From NCBI GenBank assembly GCA_037693485.1, contig CM075345.1, forward strand, positions 107,440,001-107,504,000: a stretch of DNA of 64,000 nucleotides, given 5' to 3'. Every line of letters begins with the position of its first letter. Within the stretch, counting starts at the first letter, position 1. This DNA is from Kitagawia praeruptora (Eukaryota > Streptophyta > Magnoliopsida > Apiales > Apiaceae). The translations under genes were made by a program, and so were the position numbers. Below the pieces are notes generated by a model that saw only the letters and a list, made by a program, of their open reading frames with translations, was not told the origin of the DNA and searched no databases. This document shows positions 53,901-56,176 of the stretch, in pieces.

Positions 53901-55884
53901 ACACTACAAGAGAATATACCTTCGTCAGTTTAGAAGGTACAAGGCTAATAGTAATTCATAGAAAGTTATTGAAACCCAGAACGCATTCCCAGAACATAAA
54001 AACTATGTTTCACCTTCTCTTTTTGCTTTCTTACCCAGTTCAATAAGAAAGCATGAACATAATTACAACTAGTGCATAATATATTAGAAGACCCAGAACT
54101 TAAGTACATGATTATGCGTATTATCGAATAAAGTCATTCATCCCTAGTTTTTAACAAATATGTATCAACTTTAGTTTTAGATGTATAGTTCAGACTTAAG
54201 CAAGCATAAGTTACAAAACTAGGTAGAAGTAACGGAAACAATGCACGACAGTTAAATCTAAACAACAAAGTGTATGGTGCAAATTACTTTAGAAGAGACT
54301 GAAAATAAGAATAACATAAATACAACTGGCTATATATTGCTAAAGTTTATTACCCAAAAAGTTTAGTGGGAAGACCATCAATACTTAGAGTATCATCGGT
54401 AGCAGTTTTCCTTGGCAGTGGAGCAAAACCACCAAATATGGCCCAGAAATCTCCACTTTCAGCATCAGCCAATTTTCCATCATCTACATAGAACAGTCAC
54501 AACAAAGACTTGAAGTGGTGGGAATAAGTATGATAGCATCTCTTAGTACGCAACTTAAAATTTAGCTTACCGATGGCAGCTATATCACATTTTCCATCAT
54601 GATAAGTATCTTTGATGTACTGTACCACTTCCAGAGCTTTAGCCCTTTCTTGAATAGACGACTTTGAACCATTAAACTGGAAAATTTTGGATTCTGTGTC
54701 AAGGATAAAGACGTCATCATGATTGAGTGACGATCGAGCAAATTCAACCTGAAACCATAATATTAGACTTAGCAGAGGAGTACTGACAACATAGCCAACA
54801 TATTTAGAAAGCATCTGTACTTGCCTCTTTCACATGAACAACATGTTTCCCTTTACAAACGTATAAACGGGTTTTATGTTCTTCGGCTTCAGCGTGTTTA
54901 AATCCAGATGCAACTCCGCCTTCTTGAGGTATGATACATGGTTTAAAATAGGAAAGAAACTTCTCAGTTTCATGTCCCTGCACCTCACGATACTGAACTG
55001 CATGCCCCTTAAAAACTGCATCCAGTTCAACCGTCTTGATAGCTGCAGTGCCTGCTTCATCCTACTCAACCCACAGGTTTTAACCATCAAATACTACTAT
55101 TTTAGATACTCGATACATTAAACCACAGGAAAAGTACGTACTTGACTAGTATCTTTACCAAGCCAATAATGTATATCATGACGGAGGGCCCGACTTTTCA
55201 GTGCAGTTGTCTGCAGTTAAGAAGATATATGATTTGTGAAACTTAACTATACTGAAATGTACATAGCTTGTAAATACGGAATTTAGGTAGACCGCATATG
55301 AAACATGAAAGTGATAACTAATTAAAACAAATATAATAGCATCCACCAATATTAGTTACTAACAACTGGTAGAACAAACAGGTTGATTACTTATTTTTGT
55401 AAGCACTTATAGAATAACTAATGAGCAGTTAAGCACATTGTCTTATAGTAAAGCAATAATAAAATCCAAGTAAATTATATTCAATTACCTTTAAAATGAT
55501 ATACGAGTCCCCTGAGAAAAACTTCCCATTGGAGGACTCTGACAGAAGCACTGGTTTAAAATTCTCAATGCGCCATATCTCTAACCCTCTATGTATTGTC
55601 AAAGAAAACAGAAAAGATAAACCTCCCGAGTGGTAAAAAAATTTGAGCCTCAAAGCATTAATATACATCAACTCCTGTGTTTATAATCTTAGATCACCAT
55701 TACTTTTCTTCTGGTCTAATAATACCATCAAGGGTAGATTTCTTCTGGTTAATTTACAATGATACGTACATATGTTGAACTTGATAACAAGTGAAGTACT
55801 AATATTTTGTAACAAAGGGAAAGGATACTCGTTTTGTCCAGCTCCTTGAAAAGCTGGATCCAAGTCTTTAATTGAGATGGACAT
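13673..55884 (-). CDS. VLN5: Villin (VLN5-like actin-filament bundling protein), 22 coding exons over 42 kb
   Basis: Coding exons, high to low coordinate: 55884-55829, 55588-55489, 55210-55142, 55061-54825, 54748-54571, 54483-54354, 53903-53741, 53634-53487, 53344-53241, 52720-52565, 51747-51679, 51598-51530, 51426-51289, then after a 34-kb intron 17171-17043, 16055-15908, 15790-15783, 15587-15447, 15002-14877, 14783-14718, 14467-14191, about 14104 (or 14122/14125)-13920, 13786-13673. Every other junction has a GT-AG pair (one GC-AG) and the phases agree, giving about 936-943 residues, normal for plant villins. The product has six gelsolin repeats, a linker and a headpiece. Villins bind, bundle, cap and sometimes sever actin filaments under calcium control. 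From memory the sequence is nearest Arabidopsis VLN5 within the VLN4/VLN5 group; orthology is untested. No coding lesion is seen. Confidence 0.92.
15783..15790 (-). other. 8-nt villin microexon
   Basis: The upstream exon ends in phase 1 at 15908 and the next confident exon starts at 15587 in phase 0, so 8 nt (mod 3) are missing. At 15790-15783 the minus strand reads ATTTGAAG between TTCAG and GTCGGT. Inserting it yields Asp-Leu-Lys at the place where plant villins have a similar x-Leu-Lys before Val/Ala-Thr-Glu-Ile. Confidence 0.85.
16222..16800 (+). repeat. Probable Copia LTR remnant inside villin intron 14
   Basis: The stretch ends with features of plant Copia U5 regions: a CTCTGAATATAGAAG segment, a GTGGATGTAG box and GAACCACGTTAATTCTGTATTC. 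It sits in the villin intron between exons at 17043 and 16055. A duplicated segment containing ACCAAATTTGCTAGCTCTTTT flanks its left side (16190-16244). No coding part is visible. The exact ends are uncertain. Confidence 0.45.
17388..17494. repeat. 53-bp tandem duplication in villin intron 13
   Basis: Two copies start at 17388 and 17441 with GATCTTGATTTAGAGCAGG and end in a T-run followed by CGAG. They are nearly identical, so the duplication is recent. No function is suggested. Confidence 0.85.
17876..17968. repeat. Compound (CA)n / (TG)n microsatellite
   Basis: Two CA runs separated by a short AATTCATCACACGAA spacer are followed by a TG run at about 17957-17968. The CA and TG arms could pair in the villin pre-mRNA. 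It lies in ancestral intron sequence left of the nested insertion. Confidence 0.9.
18623..18867 (+). repeat. Left part of the split 5' LTR, chimeric element
   Basis: It matches the first 245 bp of the 3' LTR at 50827 base for base by eye. It ends with TAATC, the target duplication of the Tat insertion. Confidence 0.95.
18868..19819 (-). repeat. 3' LTR of the Tat element
   Basis: This LTR is 952 bp, preceded by TAATC at 18863-18867. It contains a CCGGTA-rich stretch at about 19520-19600 (several CCGGTA or GGTACC boxes). Confidence 0.95.
19820..19831 (-). promoter_or_regulatory. Polypurine tract of the Tat element
   Basis: On the minus strand the bases just before the 3' LTR read CGGGGGGTAGTT, the expected plus-strand primer tract. 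Confidence 0.8.
19832..21129 (+). promoter_or_regulatory. Upstream region of the antisense Tat accessory gene
   Basis: This non-coding stretch lies between the Tat 3' LTR and the accessory-gene ATG. A TTGCAG acceptor ends right at the ATG (21124-21129), which suggests a 5' UTR intron. GGTACC near 20416 (after TCACTAC) is one possible donor. TATA-like ATATCAATAAG lies near 20260. No start site can be fixed. Confidence 0.35.
21130..23772 (+). CDS. Antisense accessory gene of the Tat element, 3 exons, about 751 residues
   Basis: The gene runs opposite to gag-pol. Exons are 21130-22087, 22204-22464 and 22736-23772. The donors GTAAGC and GTATCC and the acceptors TTTAG and TTTCAG keep the frame (phase 1 at both junctions), giving 2256 nt. 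Exon 1 is acidic and Ser-rich, then from about residue 215 carries a domain like PF04195 (Transposase_28, putative gypsy type transposon): Gly-Phe-Ser-Leu-Pro-Leu-His-Pro-Phe, then Pro-Met-Gln-Leu-Ser-Pro-Asn-Ser-Phe. Exon 2 is basic. Exon 3 has a long coiled coil (residues about 540-650) and a Pro/Val/Asp-rich tail. Antisense extra ORFs are reported for Tat/Retand-type elements; their function is unknown. A pure T run (22164-22183) in intron 1 may serve as the polypyrimidine tract. Confidence 0.8.
23773..25386. other. Tat 3' untranslated region (left of the Copia insertion)
   Basis: No coding sequence is supported here. The open frames at 24546-24978 on both strands follow the tandem repeat and are not genes. 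CCGGTA-type boxes recur at about 24530-24640. The region corresponds to the hypervariable 3' UTR of Tat elements. Confidence 0.6.
24731..25014. repeat. 146-bp tandem repeat, two copies, in the Tat 3' UTR
   Basis: Copies start at 24731 and 24877 with AAGGGATCCAAGTG and end at TACATGTCTGG. Most of the second copy is identical to the first. Within each unit a shorter motif (CCATGTATGCC...CATACATGCC) recurs in inverted form. Tandem repeats at this site are known in Tat and Ogre elements and can seed satellites. Confidence 0.85.
25387..26442 (-). repeat. 3' LTR of Copia element B
   Basis: This LTR is 1056 bp. It contains an internal run of inverted AAGTAGAACTTCTACTT units at about 25805-25895. 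Confidence 0.95.
26443..26456 (-). promoter_or_regulatory. Polypurine tract of Copia element B
   Basis: On the minus strand the bases just before the 3' LTR read AAATTGGGGGAGAT, a normal Copia polypurine tract. Confidence 0.85.
26457..26785. other. Copia element B 3' UTR between the accessory ORF and the polypurine tract
   Basis: No ORF or repeat is supported in this 0.3-kb stretch. It should carry the end of the accessory transcript. Confidence 0.5.
26786..30775 (-). CDS. Accessory ORF of Copia element B, 1329 codons, intact
   Basis: A long uninterrupted frame from the ATG at 30775, downstream of pol. In SIRE elements this position holds an env-like or otherwise unassigned ORF. I see no signal peptide or membrane segment, so an envelope role is not supported. 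Residues 1-200 are a globular domain with Trp and aromatic residues, resembling plant mobile-domain or putative plant transposon protein families (inference). Residues about 290-520 are Ser/Gln/His-rich and probably disordered. Residues about 565-660 and 820-870 are predicted coiled coil. The C-terminal 30 residues are Lys/Arg/Glu-rich and could be a nuclear signal. Element A has a related start. It was not broken in this copy, which suggests use by the element. Confidence 0.85.
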   Translation of the reverse strand: MAHQFSLAKNNFYNISTEIGDQLPRFKSWIRFLNLYSKASTAFTAKPTLVHDALQQLWTSAVSFGSKSTPFGFRFTLAGQEYVVTEQIVHKVLGFPVKDAYDPEPTAADRLKFFEEIGCYPPTGRITGNIQKQFLHVEWNYFFEAITRCFRARESDYHQISIPMQNLGIALARELDINYGRIVLSEIVAVMGSPASRDLNTTDVVCWFPRFLQMLINSLVPKDALAVRRSFASGTSSAPLGMGTKSLSTVENQDKHHGKPMSIPDTLQQWLLYDEGVTTLMDFSQASSHAPNRSAHAEAFEAIPDEQSGDEQGNESGNLSRHSTHSYVSDSQTQETASPQDLSQGESYISNSISSQSPESKQPAHIDVGNDDESEPEEQQLIRKKAKISHAATSKSQSNPRVSHATTPPHESGSPHEQSAHRDFDFDDDFVPLKDTVASRGHEALKTSTVPSPVRTDATKRIGSDVVQEHFVASQPEIPTQEQTVFDPITANYMSYQVSAGTASCFGSIIEDIHERETGSVCERLGREGPSFLRPETERQIPTERELERGHLNQTPSLNSENLESRLSFMENQMKEFGQSMGQLGMNVGNNQRALDDYAARMALQASAFTDLKNQVNDMGHAAGVLGNTLNDRMGAMEFTMDNLAVEISRVMYAIRSFVPPECFAPQQPPPDAGTGGASGAGAYGSGFEDFDTAGGSGDQGGVQDNSPKGENIKETRQQGVQIEEIQEHADLVKEMEVEPSIDEEALRRKKGKAIAIDPDEPFVDLSHQEKVQEVLDSDSDMEDAPLKHAIKRSLKDQGGGAGMSFGLPEEIAVDKETLEAQQLALDQAEFFKMKQMQGRAAFQEKKAELQGKQYDYELARLADPQIDLDNRRIGKKWDDARKILMGPCTKGEHNKEADDLFYQLNLQNPMAADYINALKRLISKVRVGYNSSQKEWQVVLSFTEGAPMSFMYVDDQFMTRRSASELFLLATKIQYSHSENLSILYRDQLMRLAEDKGPEFSAYPNVVRMVVDSKLKRVSLEEKELMELSVESLKAVCRQMMGKGFASVLKDNAVKTIESVILKKSNEVWKCDVIAPNPLDNVKIEPELIERNWNILQAMKNVDEALNLPTGELEQGEIREAVGVPGRDSVYWIHSFADNAADALVFIDADQKQTLLHMSRDWLKQTQDAAFLEKVLYVFKWEDVEVKYVTEKQRLVSYLSDVVVEMKRLERDAASVHNTNRVIGYPKMIYCQFKSDKTHRKPRLIMKKFEEIPEIRTTQEVDKLRRLFKHPYPEPRNPLEMEAVSLLNTRWTQLHNPVYKKQKQQEERRRRQKEEKDQAAEARKRKRN
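30776..32498 (-). other. Non-coding spacer of Copia element B between pol and the accessory ORF
   Basis: 1.7 kb without a supported gene. On the minus strand it holds the palindrome array, then TATATATA near 31345-31353, then about 570 bp to the accessory ATG. These could be an internal promoter and leader for the accessory ORF, or an intron of a spliced subgenomic RNA. I could not identify a convincing splice pair. Confidence 0.5.
31425..32090. repeat. Array of TCGAAATTCGAGATAG-type palindromes, Copia element B
   Basis: Dozens of short boxes of the forms ACTCGAAATT, TTCGAGATAG and TCGAACTTCGAG alternate in both orientations over about 660 bp. The sequence can fold into many hairpins. The array occupies the same place (between pol and the accessory ORF) as the TTCGAGAA array of element A, but with a different word. 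Confidence 0.85.
32499..35853 (-). pseudogene. Copia element B pol, one frameshift in the integrase
   Basis: The protease (Asp-Ser-Gly-Ala-Ser-Arg-His-Met), GAG-pre-integrase finger and integrase core run from about 35853 to 34963. The frame breaks after Asp-Asn-Gly-Thr-Glu-Phe-Lys in a run of six A on the coding strand (34978-34983) and resumes in the next frame from 34997. One extra A explains it. From there to 32499 the frame is open: Pro-Gln-Gln-Asn-Gly-Val-Val-Glu, RT with Tyr-Val-Asp-Asp-Ile, and RNase H ending Phe-Thr-Lys-Pro-Leu-Asp. The frame at 35853 starts with TTG, not ATG, and overlaps gag by at least 22 nt in the -1 frame, so Pol presumably comes from frameshifting. Confidence 0.9.
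35832..38261 (-). CDS. Copia element B gag with two zinc-binding knuckles
   Basis: I take the ATG at 38261; upstream in-frame codons lack an ATG. The 809-residue product begins with a gag N-terminal domain (Asn-Arg-Asp-His-Tyr-Glu-Glu-Trp) and a UBN2-like capsid region. A canonical Cys-x2-Cys-x4-His-x4-Cys knuckle lies near residue 350. An acidic stretch, a coiled coil (residues about 450-540), and a second cluster Cys-x2-Cys-x4-His-x4-Cys near residue 660 follow. It ends Ser-Trp-Val-Pro-Lys-Lys-Val, where the pol overlap lies. It would form the particle core and bind RNA. It is intact in this copy. Leader length (0.7 kb) is much greater than in element A (about 32 nt). Confidence 0.9.
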   Translation of the reverse strand: MAPKNSFKIPMFNRDHYEEWVFRMRLYLESINPEYLEVLEKGKFVPMKAIPERTEGEEVIPARSEPKKAADFTDADKEQIAYDTAVRQTLMESLDHEMFNIVKGLNTAKKIWDKIEVVMEGSAEVRSNKTLILKMEYDTFRIRKGESITDVYLRFSQLVLDLNLRGVTLPMVETNTRYLRNQPKSIEHRVYAIRETRDLHTTSLEEYYGILKTYELETLQDQAWDNDSKGKETASGLVADEEESKKAMVAAKPKSSPAPYQVDNDDECASNSDDDYFTQEELDNMDDSVVAYMARKFSNMRFRKSNRPQRNSSSYYRAAKGGGSSSGYQGKGKSTSYKSPLDFKMKFKCYNCGEPGHFASDCKKPKQTYPKETFEALKSKYESLMKEKHGKRALVVTEGRAWDDSDEEEVTHVANFALMAETSEEPEVPVLTLKVEMSIDDYKEQNGALSEEIYMLCKSLDTSQKEQKTLVAKSRMLEAKVEELEAACTVDTSLRDFIKSLEHKLVLKEEIESCLRNKLAELETKCEAYKLAASKVYVDNDVFKKITGVGVGLDYSNLSKKDGKRPIDTSSSDLKNDIPSIFKPSVKPIYKHLVPRIEEEETELIARYEIEMEDRQNAQPITPIKQVKINFPSDESRLGIGAKAVKQQGKKGIKEVKAERIKKACYHCKSTEHLSYACTATHAMPTTHTMNNLHQNHAQCGQPNCMPCTFNVMQTFVNLMNASSQSCSNTAASSNNKKKFGRAKTVSPPKVRSDKPSPRTDKYVKSEKGKEEVESSSYVKKSASPVVKSVDYQSYRKAGPNQSWVPKKV
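38262..38969 (-). promoter_or_regulatory. Leader of Copia element B with AAGTCGAAATT / AAGTAGAAATT boxes
   Basis: The 5' leader between the primer site and the gag ATG. At 38325-38485 the boxes AAGTCGAAATT and AAGTAGAAATT recur about ten times. The LTR carries related AAGTAGAACTT palindromes. No ORF is supported. It probably includes the packaging signal. Confidence 0.6.
38970..38981 (-). promoter_or_regulatory. Primer-binding site of Copia element B (initiator-Met tRNA)
   Basis: On the minus strand it reads TGGTATCAGAGC, two bases inside the 5' LTR. Confidence 0.92.
38984..40038 (-). repeat. 5' LTR of Copia element B
   Basis: This LTR is 1055 bp and the same as the 3' LTR except for a 7- versus 8-base G run. 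The AAGAG target duplication follows at 40039. Confidence 0.95.
40046..46204 (-). CDS. Tat gag-pol polyprotein, intact 2052 codons
   Basis: I take the ATG at 46204, about 30 nt after the primer site; the open frame upstream of it runs into the LTR and primer site. In order: a charged, Ser/Arg-rich N-terminus; Retrotrans_gag (residues about 320-420, with Trp-Phe-Lys-Arg-Leu); a Cys-His-His-Cys knuckle (Cys-Ala-Phe-His...Cys-Arg-His); an aspartic protease with Val-Asp-Asn-Gly-Ser-Ser; RT with Tyr-Val-Asp-Asp-Met; RNase H1; a second archaeal-like RNase H (Tyr-Val-Asp-Gly-Ala...Asn-Asn-Asp-Ala-Glu-Tyr-Glu-Ala); integrase HHCC finger (His-x-Gly...His...Cys-Asp-Gln-Cys) and DDE core (Gly-Ile-Asp-Leu, Ser-Asp-Asn-Gly); and a C-terminal tail ending in Lys-Tyr-Tyr-Gln. 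No stop or frameshift is present. Copia element B inserted 2 bp beyond the stop codon. Confidence 0.95.
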   Translation of the reverse strand: MASDNSESDKTPSQDGNGRNKGGDDVSNKDIMNYLKTMNERVNNLEKGSEKMKKWQRKCKSKSKKKNVTPTRLNFESEDNIEDNTDHVPSEEDAEEPVEEEYEGDRSDVPETQGAEGSPTRSLSVFDRVGKKLTNKDLRHKLIHTGSKDRRDGNGDSTIQGSRERRERSQTVPPKSISRRSRSDGRRNYRQSSHSSWHRNRRSRSTGVPTGEGTDQDSGSHQSSIPRRSKTANEDDDSESDTLSDGENGQFRMSDWKKALEKIKEEKKFKSGITAGSPFSVKVKKAALPRFFKMNTDLKFNGNSDPVEYLSRFNTEMDVYQVEDLARCRLLASTLTGNAHQWFKRLAEGSIKSWRRMGDQFISQFRATVAYAPPVNTLANIKQETHESLRQYFKRFNEQVPKVKKASDETLKNFLIAGVRPGTEFWKELQTEEPGTLAEFYQQAERHKVIEESMAKLSKDSSSRGWNRNKRNRSYSPKRDSNKRASGSGTAGLGAPRYDDKTAPIAVNATKDRISAKDRLTPKANFQKYSEYTPLTVPISHILEVNEKNGLFRRPYRAGPPGVKDQGKYCAFHEVNGHETADCRHLKDQIEELIRGGYLTEFVAQEAKKYKEGRDNKDRAPGNQERTTRANSIHTIFGGPYLGGASRNARDRYAREARDKPLTNVFHLAERPPKLFKGETADISFTEEDAKWVHHPHNDALVVTVNIGGMNVHRVLVDNGSSVNILAYTTFQKLGLLDKELLPTNNELYGFTGNPVQIMGRVKLPLTLGVDPCKATQMAEFMVVNEDISHNAILGRPVLKDMRVVTSIYHFSMKFPTPNGIGCVKGCQHESRECYNRAVQAAERADKPIQIEEKADGEALMRSHGLEPQKFERASCNAIMIVELPDEPTEEVPNFRGVVPPQSLLLEAAEKNEEIHSISLEGMVKSASDDDLDGAMLENESQGAERGLPVEIDIDPRMPGTLEKAGAAEDTIPILVDAEDPSKILKIGQQLDKSTRERLTAFLKSNLDVFAWCHSDMVGIDPKVMCHHLNIDPERRGIRQKRRPVSGERATALQEEVDRLLKAGLIKESFYPTWLANPVLVRKPNGKWRTCVDFTDLNKACPKDSFPLPRIDQLVDATAGHALLSFMDAYSGYNQIPMFEPDQEHTSFITDRGLYCYVGMPFGLLNAGATYQRLVNMMFKEQIGKTMEVYVDDMLVKSKVAADHVLHLSEMFDILRKYRMKLNPQKCVFGVESGKFLGFIVNHRGIEANPAKIKALLELRSPRNVKEVQGLTGRVAALNRFVSRSSDKCKEFFKAIKKGQNFEWTPECEEAFKKLKEQLGSPPLLSKPLEGEVLILYLAVSEYSISAVLIREEEQVQYPVYYVSKRLLDAETRYPSMEKLAYALILASRKLRPYFQAHKIEVRTFFPLRQVMHKPEASGRMMKWAVELGQFEIDYKPRTAIKGQALADFLLEFPPDFEVTGEDCTPVTPVTEGDAESPQLWWNLYVDGAVNNNGGGAGIELVSPEGHRIQSAIHFGFRATNNDAEYEALIAGLKLALEMKVEYLNVFSDSMLIVWQIKGSFQSRGPRTELYMKYAQELISRFKLLNLNQIPRVENANADALAKLGSQKEAVLLGVIPLEVQLQPSIYREETMEIDSSMENQWTTPIREYITKGTLPEDKDEARKLKYKAARYVIYDGILYKRGFNQPLLKCISGNECEYILREIHEGICGNHSGGTSLAHKILRQGYYWPTMKTDAYDFAKACDQCQRFANFNSNPAVELKPIGSPWPFAIWGIDLIGELPKGRGGVKYAVVAVDYFTKWAEAEPLATITAGKLKEFVKRAIICRYGVPYKLISDNGKQFDSREMRSLCEDLEIKKDFSAVCHPQSNGQTEAVNKIIKHTLKAKLEDKKGNWPEELPMVLWSYNTTPRSTTGESPFVLTYGCEAMVPVEVGTGSYRRDNFSQESNEIHQRLALDMVEENRATAQLKLAAYQQRTRKYYNNKVRPRPLKVGDLVLRRMMPNMRVPGHGAFGANWEGPYKIKSIFWEGTYHLEDMDGNTIPRAWNAEHLKKYYQ
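46233..46249 (-). promoter_or_regulatory. Primer-binding site of the Tat element
   Basis: Read on the minus strand next to the LTR the sequence is TTGGCGCCCGAAGGAGG. TGGCGCC is the usual start of primer sites in Tat/Athila elements, which use an Arg or Asp tRNA. I cannot tell which tRNA without a tRNA set. Confidence 0.75.
46252..47203 (-). repeat. 5' LTR of the Tat element
   Basis: This LTR is 952 bp, followed by TAATC at 47204-47208. It matches the 3' LTR except for one A/G difference seen by eye. Confidence 0.95.
47209..47314 (+). repeat. Right part of the split 5' LTR, chimeric element
   Basis: It continues the LTR directly after the second TAATC copy (47204-47208) and ends CATTACA. It matches the last 106 bp of the 3' LTR. 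Confidence 0.95.
47317..47328 (+). promoter_or_regulatory. Primer-binding site of the chimeric element (initiator-Met tRNA)
   Basis: TGGTATCAGAGC lies two bases after the 5' LTR end at 47314, the normal place for minus-strand priming. Confidence 0.92.
47339..48709 (+). CDS. Chimeric ORF part 1: Gypsy gag fused to a host coiled-coil protein segment
   Basis: The frame starts at the ATG at 47339, just after the primer site, and runs to an in-frame TAA at 48707. Residues about 65-125 contain a tandem repeat of about 37 residues (Glu-Glu-Val-Asn-Asn-Val in both copies). Residues about 182-257 are a chromovirus-type Retrotrans_gag core: Leu-Pro-Arg-Phe-Asp, Gly-Trp-Ile, an acidic helix, Trp-Tyr-Gln-Trp-Glu and Phe-Arg-x-Trp-x-x-Leu. 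From about residue 260 the sequence is no longer gag-like. It is rich in Ser and charged residues and leads straight into the coiled coil of part 2, so I read it as the upstream part of the same captured gene. Gag would supply packaging. The stop is the only break before 49445. Confidence 0.85.
   Translation: MDENQHWKLDEEEWKDKFDKAFDKALETWRLSWTDGSMDHQTTATKKWGAARKVHSDSTRHLEFDKEEVNNVEAIWKLGYAVKVFDKSPERALEEERDKEEVNNVKAMCQLGYAVKVCDGSPDRVFTSTGTQPDFSPHLNSHFNGYAKFGKGNDVGGYGEVNTNIWGSYKDGGSGGGPGQGRIRTLTLPRFDRTDSNGWIMRVEKLLYVYSVSESELLEVVEMAFVGDVLQWYQWENKRRPFRCWSDLKMIILRQFSSSTYQNLLHGSPSRSEASQNLSENQSIRCRTPTRERIARASWLEDGTVQSSHELEKREYVNNAILSFDSSESSSHCSSNASIKMVDRYIDGEQVQACNVLESHSSQKSQVVSANGGGTRPPRVQYTKLLLADGVKQKPKSHSFRETKGSEQYFSTKDWVENGFEHESPRKLAKHGIEKVFQSHVFERASAREELRLERT
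48710..49447 (+). CDS. Chimeric ORF part 2: captured coiled-coil (CAP-Gly-linker-like) protein segment
   Basis: The segment continues in the same frame as part 1 after a TAA and ends at another TAA (49445). The 245 residues form a long charged coiled coil, with Arg-Arg-Leu-Glu-Lys-Glu-Lys-Ser-Asp at the start, Arg-Val-Arg-Glu-Leu-Ala-Glu-Gln-Asn in the middle, and Leu-Arg-His-Glu-Asn-Ile then Leu-Leu-Asn-Arg-Leu-Lys-Gly near the end. From memory this matches an uncharacterised plant family annotated as CAP-Gly domain linker in Arabidopsis (At2g39300/At3g55060 type). It has no ATG of its own at the start. Its lack of introns fits capture through RNA, but the donor gene structure has not been checked. 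Confidence 0.75.
   Translation: MDLTTRRLEKEKSDLQLTLEKELDKRSNEWSFKLEKFQVEEHRLRDRVRELAEQNVSLQREVSTFCEKDIDSEGCITSSEQQLHDQTARMEELGDENQNLQQHIMEIQEKYKVAQEDHDYIRRNDMEKDKECKDLHKSITRMLRTCSEQDKTINGLREGLREEIRKETFLDNFDSQLGKRQMELMRLTGNEQTLRNEVESFRHEADSLRHENISLLNRLKGFGKEDVPSIRLDQELLSRVCCLQN
49448..50839 (+). CDS. Chimeric ORF part 3: captured GRAS-domain regulator plus chromodomain-like tail
   Basis: The frame is the same as parts 1 and 2 and is open from 49448 to a TGA at 50837, 12 bp inside the 3' LTR. From about 49590 it matches GRAS proteins of the SCL9/14/33 type. The first Leu-rich region contains Ser-Ser-Pro-x-Gly-x-Gly-Thr-Gln-Arg-Leu. The VHIID equivalent is Leu-His-Ile-Ile-Glu-Phe-Gly-Ile, with Asp changed to Glu. 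Arg-Ile-Thr-Gly-Ile-Asp-Phe-Pro-Glu-Pro-Gly, a PFYRE-like region and the start of SAW (Gln-Trp-Thr-Ser-Arg-Ile-Met) follow. The SAW end is lost. About 90 residues of unassigned sequence then lead to Ala-Thr-Trp-Glu and Leu-Glu-Asp-Lys-Val-Val-Leu-Gly-Gly, the usual end of a chromovirus pol. A functional GRAS protein is doubtful. Confidence 0.8.
   Translation, partial: GPRYSEDTIDLSGRLGKLSLCPDFNTTWQTDENVLQVSKSRSTQDKRKPLGGLKRLLNQYGDYLTAEQTLYMISKNSSPHGYGTQRLVHYIATVFEARMLGTGTTLYADRCMMGIPFADTLNAYQSYFTIVTFQRMSNIFANKAIFRQTLGATKLHIIEFGISYEFQWPCIIQVFSSRPGGSPHLRITGIDFPEPGFLPLKRVEKTGFCLTNYCKRFNIPFEYNCSAKKWDAIQLEDLKIEEGERLMVNCLYRLRQVSDESAVESGPRNVVLKLIKRINPGLLVLGVLNGTYSSTFFKTRFRDALSHFSTLSDMFEATLAHDAKSRMVMEQSIIAKDAINVIACEGTTRVERPEKHNQWTSRIMKADVKFLPIYGFDSSKFQDSEGEDACNIVRWLWYALPRRQWRPGEEQDEFQDKVVADEVKIGLIYACGRKENATWERSRDLNSDLEDKVVLGGRNNVMH
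50827..51177 (+). repeat. 3' LTR of the chimeric element
   Basis: This intact 351-bp LTR defines the element. It begins TGTTATGCACTG after a purine tract, ends CATTACA, and is followed by the AGATG target duplication. Confidence 0.95.
51289..55884 (-). CDS. VLN5: Villin exons 1-13 (gelsolin repeats 1 to early 5)
   Basis: This block encodes roughly the first 539 residues. The start matches the conserved Asp-Pro-Ala-Phe-Gln-Gly-Ala-Gly opening of plant villins. Landmarks are Ile-Trp-Arg-Ile-Glu-Asn-Phe (repeat 1), His-Asp-Ile-His-Tyr-Trp-Leu-Gly, the Gln-Tyr-Arg-Glu-Val-Gln-Gly-His-Glu block, Ser-Leu-Asn-His-Asp-Asp-Val-Phe (repeat 2), Asn-Lys-Cys-Tyr-Ile-Leu-Asp-Cys-Gly (repeat 3), Gly-Asp-Cys-Tyr-Ile-Phe (repeat 4) and Gly-Leu-Ser-Asp-Gly-Tyr-Lys-Lys-Tyr-Ile (repeat 5 start). 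Introns are short, except for the 1.2-kb intron after 53241-52720-52565 leads to 51747. Exon 4 ends with a GC donor at 54824-54823. Exon 13 is the last before the transposon-filled intron. Confidence 0.93.
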
Positions 55885-56176
55885 ATCTGTGTTTCCTTTC
55901 CTCTGCGTTTAGCTTTAAAAATCTTTCCAAAATACTTACATTTACATCCTGAAATCCATAAGAAGAAATTCCCGAATAAAGTTATCAGAGCCAGGAGATA
56001 ATAAACTAGATAAAAAAAAAAAGAAAGTATCCAAGTACTGAATTTATCAACTAAGAAAAGGTGTCAACTCTAAGCGATTAAGAGAAACAATGAAACATCA
56101 TATTATCAGCTAATAAACTTGAGAAGCTAACCTCATGATATGCATTGCTTCCTACTGCCTCCGCAGCGGATTGCCC
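55885..56176 (-). promoter_or_regulatory. Probable villin 5' UTR with split leader and minimal uORFs
   Basis: A candidate leader exon at 56176-56132 (45 nt) has AG before it and GTTAGC after it. A second candidate acceptor at 55949-55950 starts the exon that carries the villin ATG. If spliced, an ATG at 56145 gives a six-codon uORF that ends at a TAA just across the junction. The second exon also opens with two back-to-back ATG-TAA start-stop units at 55947-55936. The transcription start is not visible, and the leader structure is inference from splice consensus only. Confidence 0.45.
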
